This document shows, one piece after another, positions 20,701 to 22,597 of a stretch of 29,277 nt of DNA. Below the pieces are notes generated by a model. The model did no database searches. It was given only the letters and a program-made list of their open reading frames with translations, and had not been told where the DNA came from. Position 1 is the stretch's first letter. Every line of letters starts with the position of its first letter. The stretch is taken from positions 1 through 29,277 of the IMG/VR virus record IMGVR_UViG_3300004457_000015. The stretch is one strand, 5' to 3'. The DNA is from a virus. The position numbers and the translations under genes are program-made.

Positions 20701-22593
20701 ATTACCTTCTTCATCATACGATGTAATGCCACTAGATGCCCTTGCACACCCAATGAACTGTGCTTTGTTATAGTTTCTACCCGATTGGAGGACAGCAAAC
20801 CCTGTAATCTCATTTACACCAATCTCACAAGATGCTTGTCCTTCAGGTGGACTTTGAATAAGAACTACAGGGGGATTTGAACTATCATATCCAGAACCAA
20901 AGTTAGTGATGTTGATATCAGTAATTCTACCATTAAAGATAGACGCTACTGCAGTAGCACCTGTACCAGTTCCACTATCAATAATATACACAGAAGGTAC
21001 ATCTTCATAACCATTGCCACCGTCAAGTAGTTCAATGGATGTAAGTCTTCCGTCAATATCAATTACACTCTCTAATATTTGAGCACCTGTTGGTTGAATC
21101 AGTTTAATTCTAGGTGTAGTGGTGTATCCTTGTCCACGATTATTGATGACAACACCAGTTAATTTTCCATCAGTAATTACCGTAGTAAACGATGGATTAA
21201 TTGGATTACTTCCAGTTGGTGCATCAATATAAATTAGTGGTGGTGTACCATATCCTTCACCTTCAGAGATAATAGGAATTGCACCAGAAATACTCCCATC
21301 AACAATAGTTACAGGACCTACTTCTGCTCCACCTGGTTGCTTGAATGTAATTCTTGGAATGAATGTATATCCGCTACCAGAACTTTCCAGGTCTAATTGG
21401 GAAATACTTCCATCAACTACTGTTGCTTTGATTGAAGCATCAACAGAATCTGCCAGAGTTGGCGATTCAATGTTTACAATAGGTGGATTTGTTTCACTAT
21501 ATCCCCTGCCACCGCTAAGAAGTTGTAAATTTTTAATTCCATTAATTAATGCTTCTGCTGCACCACCTAACCCAACATCTCCAGTAGAGTTGACTGTGAT
21601 TTTAGGAGGATTTGCAAATCTATATTCAGAACCCGTATTATTAATTTTAACAGCGGTAAGAGCCCCATTATCATCAATTCTTGCATACGCAGATGCTCCA
21701 GAACCAAAAGAGGGAATCGGTGCTTCAATAGAAAGTAAAGTTAAACTTCTGCCGCTAAGAGGAGCAAAGTTTCTAAAGATGAATAAATCTTTATCAAAAA
21801 CAAAATCTTTTTTGGGTACAAGTAACTCATTATCATAATATGCAAGAATATATTCATCGGACTCAGGAATATATGGTAATGAATTATTAGTAATTCTAAA
21901 TTCTTTGACACCATCACCAAAAGATGGCGAAATGTTGTCTAGAGTAGCAATACTATTTTCTACAAAACCGCTGAGAAAATTGATACTAGATAATTCTTCG
22001 CTATCTGCAGGAACAACTGCTCTTGGTGCGGTAGTAAATACAATATTCCCATTGTCTACAGTGAAATCTACGTCGGGAATGAGATATTCATTATAAATCC
22101 GAACAATGAGATGTTTTGCACTTGGAGGAACAATTGGTCTATCTTGAGAAGTTAATTCAAAACTTCTAGTAGTGCCATCAAATAATCTAAGTGGACTTTG
22201 TAGTTCTACCCATTTTAATTTAACCTGGTCGTAAGAAATGCCAGGACCTAATGAAATATTTGGTGAGGATTGACTTTTTTCATAAAAAATAACTTCATCA
22301 CCAATCAGAATGCTTCCATTCTCTTCTAAGAAAACTTCGACGTTTTCAACAGAAATTACATCATCTGTTGTACCAATAACTTGAGAAACCTTCGTTTTTC
22401 CATCTAAGATATCAACATCTAATTTGTCGATATCTAAGTAATTTAAAAAGTTGTTAAGAATGTTTTGTCCTAATCCCGTTTTCTCCTGGGATTTGTAGTA
22501 ATACTCAATAAATTTCGAGAACAATTCATATTCAGACCCAATAAACCCAGGGAGTTGATTAGGAATTGCTTGAGAGACCTTATTAATACTCAT
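2779..22593 (-). CDS. Giant (6604-aa) gp7-like baseplate wedge / multidomain adhesin protein
   Basis: One uninterrupted frame of 6604 codons. Residues 14-33 (LPGFIGSEYELFSKFIEYYY) and about 675-720 (RFYETKGTEFSIAYLFKLLY, then VSYPKD) are hallmarks I associate with wedge proteins encoded next to gp6 in T4-like phages. Position after gp6 also fits T4 gene 7, though T4 gp7 has only about 1030 residues. In order: tail modules 130-290, Gly-Ser-Gly-Tyr repeats 293-616 and 1120-1335, YHYH domain 1420-1545, EF-hand loop 1606-1617, beta-propeller 1822-2205, LamG-like 2240-2430, a YYYQDFSYAV motif near 3455, a second LamG 4190-4340, helical repeats 4400-5110, jelly roll 5235-5378, carbohydrate-binding-like module 5545-5855, tail modules 6292-6455. 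The start is 4 nt after the gp6 stop with no obvious Shine-Dalgarno, so translation is probably coupled. Wedge role inferred from N-terminus and order; receptor or glycan binding inferred from modules. Some phages may encode these parts as separate genes. Confidence 0.93.
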   Translation of the reverse strand: MSINKVSQAIPNQLPGFIGSEYELFSKFIEYYYKSQEKTGLGQNILNNFLNYLDIDKLDVDILDGKTKVSQVIGTTDDVISVENVEVFLEENGSILIGDEVIFYEKSQSSPNISLGPGISYDQVKLKWVELQSPLRLFDGTTRSFELTSQDRPIVPPSAKHLIVRIYNEYLIPDVDFTVDNGNIVFTTAPRAVVPADSEELSSINFLSGFVENSIATLDNISPSFGDGVKEFRITNNSLPYIPESDEYILAYYDNELLVPKKDFVFDKDLFIFRNFAPLSGRSLTLLSIEAPIPSFGSGASAYARIDDNGALTAVKINNTGSEYRFANPPKITVNSTGDVGLGGAAEALINGIKNLQLLSGGRGYSETNPPIVNIESPTLADSVDASIKATVVDGSISQLDLESSGSGYTFIPRITFKQPGGAEVGPVTIVDGSISGAIPIISEGEGYGTPPLIYIDAPTGSNPINPSFTTVITDGKLTGVVINNRGQGYTTTPRIKLIQPTGAQILESVIDIDGRLTSIELLDGGNGYEDVPSVYIIDSGTGTGATAVASIFNGRITDINITNFGSGYDSSNPPVVLIQSPPEGQASCEIGVNEITGFAVLQSGRNYNKAQFIGCARASSGITSYDEEGNAVFSANTAAATAEVGAEVKCLDALFIKRLLDKYVEQYLPDVPELDYKSIDVRTSIKTIKRFYETKGTEFSIAYLFKLLYGETVDVSYPKDQIIKPSAATWSINTILRATLVSGDPRNIQDALISQSADIADVNVQDASALVENYIAINTSNTTIYELVLSEETIAGSFIVPYKTKLAEPLDGETSIITVDSTIGWPERNGEFVIGTTEVVRYKEKSLNQFIECTRNFAGSIGADPKVWDSATEVTSNFRVYLNKGTLQEVVMNIVGIVDAQRTNLTDSGSYYLPGDKLTVAKLGGTSQESLLTTWLYNVKKLISISGITFGGDNNQSATVTCNNPHGVLVGDQVTIYGANPIIYNGTFEVTSRDSDLVFQYLLPQPALVAPQGNILVSVDLNKGKSTDTAINKNISVYTTNVLNSFFNDNYVYVASTGIPNYNIGPFPGSALLPGNQRKLNRFPKSTTTISTKSLIAPGPIGTWVNGVSVWSYKSVLSKTFGPLTSIGIVNAGKNYDAASPPSLTISDGGGSGAAATVVVNGSISDISVDTPGSGYTSSPLISIVGGGGSGAAATAIITKGQVSNILITNGGSGYTSQPFITIVGGEGTGATGTASVRGPIKEVNISSQGSSYTSQPTVSLSSGSGAVAQAIINNGRIISVAIISAGSGYTTAPEVQIQGVGFGAEARAIIDTAGENAGRVTSIELLNRGINYVQGTTVITLVSVGSEAQFDANVFQWTYNLQESATFDSSQGAVFEGYNNQYGGEYAHLSNPQRLRFILGDNLVSTNGVITEASLESNNDHSPIIGWAFDGTPIYGPYGYEDPTDQSSNVIRISTSYRLKSDLVLSSSNPSPVRTEGSLLSVDPAGTFVEDYEYVFGLGALDQYNGRFCKTPEFPDGTYCYFVTIDSTEAGNATYPYIIGPSFNSIVDNLNLSESAIQQNIPTGVVRYRDPYENVDIDVERTPNASTNSLTLEDGTLLLFDVEDENRDGIISQDETDDPDQILEEPPLQIYDYFPKVKTDSKVDIEVETISKFENASVTGFVIENAGVSYQVDDKLIFDNSETGGSGASARVSKIKGESITSYDFEYKNSENYGVIQTSVPHNLIIGDSIFVDYTENIETTNKQFVVRQLKGIETINITQSGSGYNEDIPPTIIIDGDGVSGELEAVVDSVGSVSKVTIVNSGNGYTTNPRVILSHPQVFKKSDYYITSISNEDDVIINDTFISESKESYICGKTTDSSGDTIAIISKLSVSGVSEWNKTLKLSSGLAYTEFQSIYVENKTIWVVGINKPNAAILDAYNPDIIICKYTESNDGLSATLEWQRAYAGISGGTRSDNVTKILRYGTDSLIISGYTNTNSTNPYDGFIAVIDSAGTFSVKRKLTSNTQNEKVLDIILGSDGQPYFLMETSTGVAEADKDLVFGKALVGISSIDISWIRKVSNNVYSLLNPSIAIDEFDELYVSATLQLKSNDINRESFWVGKFKSSDGVSIWSYSYAVPGRDINLVPRAKIDIFGHLNLVYTRVDNTTEKQTVANVKIDYKGKILTHTVNSFTENNVEGIVAETLNVDNSGDVYIGGQTYWNRNEGIFEFDTDLSDTTGHHTMTTLGLNGSIAVDGTGGYLKIYGFQTGQSSTWENSAAKIPGSSLGNNLGGDFTIDFLIYKDDDNSNADTLNADYNTLLAIGDGEDTTGGVWLYYNTDGSANEGRLELVVTDNTNKFSGGVAAVSSQTGLFANDTWQLISLTKTENLFKAYVNGIEVISGTVANTQLGSKDIHFGNAPGFTTSGAFNSDNQGQFFLDDIRIRNRYVLPTAPTDFGNPLALPVADAVPLAYTWTDTTWFTEQQYRYDLIAYNGFVLKTDKNSDATRLGVTAAGANTQLGWTRTAVTPVTENAITMVNVGYSLGDPGLQSLDYSEVATTMTENTTTVTYSRDIWSSRTATIPSPGSQKLKVEASVADRYYFKTFNTVKIDNIQELTINQGFNFTVGSKLELRTGSTFVNSGYITSVDSTNNKVYLAVNNNSWTNDTNIGNLATVQFNEQSTYGLVGIIPSDINDILYTFPQVVNTTPGTFDIDLSTYDAPSIIGGTNNLDEFAHFKDYADDDYSIRIDEVSGSSAFVVGSVVNVSSGDVSYNSAYSTIQITNLTGVTKITLIANLSKILQVTAVSNSDSVYVISDSLHYLTVGQQMFIDGNPTRTVNSLTYDEYDGSFPVERVISPIEFTYKLPTVAVSSPADSAALVNFFIKSPVLKMYYGHQYLFDLSHSSLVGGNLSFSKDPLYKLEYSFNSIERVGTPGVTGGGAPTPTVKLKVEQDVITNISYYFDPSRTGADSPVIGDSYLDVTFSPYVGTFVVTDTSGGTITSGDNVFEFKLLNQPEGAATILNSTYTTSSKKAVGSIGDIRIVNSGGFYNKLPIINTIQSTRNIERVSINAPGTEYAVNTYSGVPISGDGEGGLVEIVVADGTDDEGGAIPGQIQRVTVTSPGKGYTTATIDIESISGILGAGLTGSGAELEVVIPSFGTGASIFTLGTEIGKIKNLKNNNFGFDYPHDYTLRPEISFPINAQLTNTSILDNIAVTDPGSGYTQAPTVVITGGGGSGAIAEATIKNGRLSTIEVKDPGSGYSSEPTVQLKSSFNYTVNQDLGLLQFAFPHGIQNGAEITLAVVDIGDGAELPIASGAVGRLTTTNTYYAIAGAANSLEDDQLKIAITSANAELGDALSFVNPGTGRQQVLTFSFGGAAVGNVITSTFLEGELVYQGDALETATATGYVSTNSGWQVGPRILKIVDYTGTFNLNNSVTGVISKSSGNISDLKIARGVLEVGPITKTTGQFIDDVGKPSEIVQKIQDSYYYQDFSYAVKSSVSISEWKDILIRNVHPASFKVFGELSINEFTTIPNKVTDFELTKSVELANEAIVPNIQNFTLVEPIYEDFNNSEILFRQKRLTSSENILTSVVQRIDDVSNLFDGVRTAFPLTVNNGQSVIANANQLMVILNGVVQTPDTSFQIQSDSIVFAEAPQPPASVKYVNVEISQIATISIEFTSISGIFPLVGNSINGVSSGSRLTVTSVVGNTIFGFFTEGTQFLASELVLGNVTGFSALFASSTAVVNNGLFIFGESIKNLTGDIATVEDVNLEKGAETPVAKLRYTVGISTTDLEVIATDSDLNNPAAVPSDAFVVGDNYQIGSEIVEVNSITTNSESTTINVTRAQLGTTSLQHQENSPFYGTNITITNDLILSKTTGTYQSTPGLFDIQLNDVIIASQSGVVARITSTAPYTDPTTLEVVEQVEISEGSTFFGLLFDRIASITYPNVVIDDVSRSQVSIVEFGDNVTDFNSKFPENENVNHYVIPYDTASGALTEGEYIRNYKLEFGNESGNFTDNEDLSVRKLSLTNEFGNGFFSVGQTIRTRDTKAEVIGFNQAQSLVYLGKVGNSLTSGTDAHTVNFNAGAQINTYNKKYGSGSLALSKGTDVHAFVSGTADSISDGSLTYTAATGTTYDPFTGVLLLEIGSHALTTSDTVTITDNTLTFTCGSDNNTNNYTYPRSSDPASGSARAISAVTATTITVNVGAIPIDEYLDIATSSNFGFGTGEFTVECYIKTTTIAAGTKVICDFRSAVGDAAAQLVLNGNTIQYNRTNGGITINGTTTLLVDTWYHVAVSRTAGVVRLYLDGVQQGTDTADVTNYGTTRPLYIGSDYTGSNNFAGYIDEFRVSNIGRYATAFTPRNGMFQGDTNTKLLLHFDESQGATSVQDWSGTEDFTKGEFFNNDAIKATTDANGSAVVAGFTGNSHRYLDAATLLEKNKNFIAKETVYLLTQQYPSLTIPGGNVNCEDDIEDIVQSIVEDLRNGSNNHIWDAAALYVDRTDLNAITLNHVETEIDETVWAYNKVGDIIPYIVNNVLWSVSGSHGVSQFTDTTLTDSDNTVYSQFTPTGATYDSATGEMVLTIGSHTLTTSDQISIAAGGLTFTCSSDNNETQHSYPRIDDPFYNKVLAITAVAATTITVNVGISPEGQRYTHVFVSASSNSISKLNYTTGDCADVKTTADNLLDIVIDTLTNANLATPVDHLGTITRVAPTVEFIGATVDEYLEVPFDGDYVLNDSDTLYTNKIDESTQYRFRDAANLIRYNRTAIVDKAAADMISRYPDLSLDMPRNTDGSGSGTERCKQDLGLILDGIAGDIENGGNKKTLTAGKFYLGNNNEIQHVRLQLFQSVYAHERLGFYSKQAITGDLTSANTTALIIGDWGITNDAGDCANVQSAIDTLVTQINDLIAPTGADFATAADRLYFNKEYIASEATGLTDAEFTYILNGITYRAFDYPGVGTAGKTKCERDLKLILLSAISDLQTGGTNSTIEAIELYLTANLSIDHIEEQLTSTIFAIERLRALGISAIENVLYNAGTVVSAGQYAAVHTSESAYRDAISVTDIEPVKAKFGELIDIAVKILSPAGIKGRYAAQQILFNKNYYKTELALTINSEFGVGTWVYDDYVDGIIDNLSHDFVITDVTSANTQQSRRISVTKQGVISELQFTSGAGYRTTPTVTVPAPVSGGVTATATAVLEESGLIDTITINTGGSGFDMPPVVTMTGSNVLNDGITATISGGVVDSLTYDGRVFDADDFIGFGSGTEVTDSGSAIGSVGGFKTGVRHIKFGAASGTREATVSDTNTENLDTIRVYVIAGTGSNGASAPGDNEDLKFQYSTNQGGTWTDAATLIYGGSNGGAANYTNFSTLTPVTVAVPVAAKTEATRFRIIQPTYTDGFLYDHYAVTRLGLASNSKKFEGTVTLSFANSPSDSGTTVDPTATFSTLRALENIIITERGRGYVPATPPTVTISGGNPDTAATITNVNVVLDTARFAKGETVTSSGGGTATVLEDVESVIFIGSITGTLFADADTLTGGTSGTVADINASGVGAEFDYYTNVGNIQTFADARLITSPIEGEFSTTNLFTNPEAFQVNWGQTRTTYAANTAVSPDGTLTADKLRATADNDTHITFRDYALSSSNTFDDGSLTFDNASNSFDEGSFSEGESQTYTISTFIKKGEYENVRYDVTLDIGTAGQQRLFFDIDLNNGDIGSIFQPEGGIIVKNRELLTVKEITVNTRTAMTGTYTGVTGSSIGGLGGVFDIVIDHENAPNTAVITITDGGSEWILDSEILIDGVSIGGVSGQDNLTFQVATTEPTGVSVIPYGNGWFRVYATIEFSFGFSSIRNQIIMRGPTNNPTFAGNGNDGIYLWGAKLNKGSFDAYTSVGGEVFYSNSEYNAKRYTLEVLESYLESALDGTLTSPAPQSTFLAFDNATWRAGYETDPFLRIARENIDFFRQQLDNATYYVSITQNSGIVVPSKEYGITYVPPGISGGLGRADFFYGLYSDTNAEIKRVNVNEAKIAKVYKRFRIDGDITDGPFTMGEAVQKQGDATITGTVYQFHEDENYKYLDVEVTAGTWQISDIIEGQANTTTATLSSIEDRLHVIKLVGDFTDNIPFLGYTSGQTAQPTAFLKTEAAVLDNSGGRLTVDTETLLGVFDKTAVVYGGTTDLYLEVQSYQGLDVTIGDRIISGGYVRLGVNSAADFTVGNYVYKYVGGKDASKRAIITGVDTVSNYVYIAPIDGDFAITEQIADFGTGGGGVNYEALATISTKITVAGGASARINNITAVGINKRLFLNEIVGTWTANDYVIAADNYKSVILDLVNSNARVKRASKGFDGIETTFNLTINNGTSYLPDPAGHMLIFINGILQPPGAGNAYNAFSDKIQFAEPPDIGSTFTGFYVGKLRQLDNIGFEFDSLRQSFNLKRDEVFYSLTLTDGVRSSTIRPENNIIVSLNGVIQEPGVGFSIVGSRIIFSEIPRVGSTFVAFSYVGSEADVDASEVVPPIEPGDFLSIEGETEDREVAVIESSNSLITFDYLGSVFGQNAEATAVLTSGFIETVSITAPGSGYTSRPVVRVDSISGFNAQIKAIVGISTVEVNSGGSSYKNPDVLVESEVPDDWTAPNLADYGEEIIDPEVLP
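3229..3720 (-). repeat. C-terminal pair of F-D-G/S tail modules in the giant protein
   Basis: Residues about 6292-6455. Two tandem modules: one has FDGIETTFNLT, MLIFINGILQPPG and KIQFAEPP; the other has FDSLRQSFNL, IIVSLNGVIQEPG and RIIFSEIP. Related single modules occur at about residues 130-190, 222-290 and 3570-3645, so the unit brackets both ends of the protein. Confidence 0.75.
5029..5961 (-). other. Phage-type carbohydrate-binding-like module in the giant protein
   Basis: Residues about 5545-5855. NLFTNPEAFQVNWGQ, AVSPDGTLTADKLRAT, YTISTFIKKGEYENVRYDV, GNGWFRVYATIEF and DGIYLWGAKLNKGSFDAY reproduce the order of beta-sandwich modules common in phage tail proteins (N-L-h-x-x-S/P-E-x-F, A-P-D-G-T-x-T-A-D-K-L, G-W-x-R-V, W-G-A-x-L-x-x-G). 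The module is longer than usual because of an insertion of about 100 residues near 5640-5780. Confidence 0.75.
6460..6891 (-). other. Jelly-roll (galactose-binding-like) domain in the giant protein
   Basis: Residues about 5235-5378. TIRVYVIAGTGSNG, DLKFQYSTNQGGTWTDAATL, a VAVPVAAKTEATRFRI strand and DHYAVTRLGL resemble beta-sandwich modules such as reelin-type or galactose-binding-like domains. Fold-level call only. Confidence 0.5.
7264..9396 (-). repeat. Four alpha-helical repeats in the giant protein
   Basis: Residues about 4400-5110. Units begin at about 4402 (LLEKNKNFIAKETVYLL), 4726 (LIRYNRTAIVDKAAADMI), 4887 (LYFNKEYIASEATGL) and 5063 (ILFNKNYYKTELALTI). Three have a Tyr-Pro and then a conserved Cys followed by acidic/Leu residues (NCEDDIEDIV, RCKQDLGLIL, KCERDLKLIL), a D-(L/I)-x-x-G-(G/S)-x-N step and an (A/I)-x-x-(F/L)-Y-L/V helix. 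The fourth is truncated. This helical stretch is unlike the beta-rich remainder. I do not recognise a named family. Confidence 0.75.
8719..9030 (-). repeat. Duplicated beta module, copy B
   Basis: Residues about 4522-4625 of the giant protein. It carries GATYDSATGEMVLTIGSH, LTFTCSSDNN and AATTITVNVG, aligned with copy A. Each copy retains one Cys followed by Ser/Asp/Asn. Confidence 0.85.
9574..10026 (-). other. LamG-like domain 2 in the giant protein
   Basis: Residues about 4190-4340. FGTGEFTVECYIK, TWYHVAVSRTAGVVRLYLDG and FAGYIDEFRVSNIGRY are classical LamG/Laminin_G_3 strands. LLLHFDE follows near residue 4350, which often ends this module in marine phage tail proteins. One copy of the duplicated beta module lies just before it. 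Confidence 0.85.
10030..10329 (-). repeat. Duplicated beta module, copy A
   Basis: Residues about 4089-4188 of the giant protein. Shares with copy B (8719-9030) the series ATYDxxTGxxxLxIGSHxLTTSD, LTFTCxSDNN, YPRxxDP, then AIxAVxATTITVNVG. The pair flanks LamG domain 2 and helical repeat 1. Confidence 0.85.
15304..15876 (-). other. LamG/concanavalin-like domain 1 in the giant protein
   Basis: Residues about 2240-2430. GGDFTIDFLIYK, then DNTNKFSGG, WQLISLTKTENLFKAYVNG and FFLDDIRIRN follow the strand order of LamG-type lectin folds (FTIEFW, W-H-h-A, hYVNG, hhDDhRI). This fold usually binds glycans or proteins. Confidence 0.7.
15979..17130 (-). other. Beta-propeller-like region (SBBP-like repeats) in the giant protein
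   Basis: Residues about 1822-2205. Repeats of about 50-60 residues alternate WxxxL/Y strands (GVSEWNKTLKL, ATLEWQRAYAG, ISWIRKV, SIWSYSYAV) with G-x-x-Y/L-I-S-G-x-T style strands (DSLIISGYTN, ELYVSATLQL, DVYIGGQTYW). This is the look of bacterial seven-bladed propellers of the SBBP type. Blade number not resolved by eye. Confidence 0.6.
17743..17778 (-). other. EF-hand-like calcium-binding loop in the giant protein
   Basis: Residues 1606-1617 read DENRDGIISQDE. This matches the 12-residue loop D-x-(D/N)-x-D-G-x-I-x-x-x-E at positions 1, 3, 5, 6, 8 and 12. It sits in an acidic stretch after the YHYH domain. Flanking helices are not obvious, so it may be a dockerin-like or stand-alone loop that stiffens a linker. 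Confidence 0.6.
17959..18336 (-). other. YHYH-type domain inside the giant protein
   Basis: Residues about 1420-1545. DHSPIIGWAFDGTPIYGPYG is the hallmark of the YHYH family. It is followed by LDQYNGRFCKTPEFPDGTY and YPYIIG in the family order. The namesake Tyr-His-Tyr-His is Tyr1521-Cys-Tyr-Phe here. The biochemical function of the family is not known to me. Confidence 0.85.
18589..19236 (-). repeat. Gly-Ser-Gly-Tyr beta-repeat block II (protein-level repeat)
   Basis: Residues about 1120-1335, with six units closer to each other than in block I: NAGKNYDAASPPSLTI, TPGSGYTSSPLISIVGGGGS, NGGSGYTSQPFITIVGGEGT, SQGSSYTSQPTVSL, SAGSGYTTAPEVQI and LNRGINYVQ. The first units share nearly identical GGGGSGAAAT linkers, which suggests recent tandem duplication. 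Further single units occur near residues 1750-1815, 3030-3120, 3185-3235 and 6520-6575. Confidence 0.82.
20374..20601 (-). other. gp7-like wedge signature region of the giant protein
   Basis: Residues about 665-740. Contains YLPDVPELDYKSID, RFYETKGTEFSIAYLFKLLY and VSYPKDQIIKPS. Phage proteins at this genome position commonly carry the order aromatic-x-x-Lys-Gly-Thr-Glu, then Leu-Phe-(K/R)-x-Leu-(Y/F), then Tyr-Pro-Lys. It ties the giant gene to the baseplate wedge rather than to a stand-alone adhesin. Confidence 0.65.
20746..21717 (-). repeat. Gly-Ser-Gly-Tyr beta-repeat block I (protein-level repeat)
   Basis: Residues about 293-616. About eight degenerate units, each with a strand, a turn of the type (S/G)-G-x-G-Y-x-x-x-P-x-(I/V), a Gly/Ala-rich stretch (GTGTGATAVAS) and a strand ending in G-x-(I/L)-(T/S)-x-(I/L). 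Examples are ESSGSGYTFIPRITF, NNRGQGYTTTPRIKL and TNFGSGYDSSNPPVVLI. The block separates the two gp7-like segments and looks like an insertion. Confidence 0.8.
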
Positions 22594-22597
22594 CTAA

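Noticed and set aside
2779-22593. Frameshift, intein or intron in the giant gene
   Set aside because: The frame is open throughout and the modules follow each other without a break. No splicing motifs (Cys/Ser start with His-Asn end) or homing-endonuclease signatures were seen.
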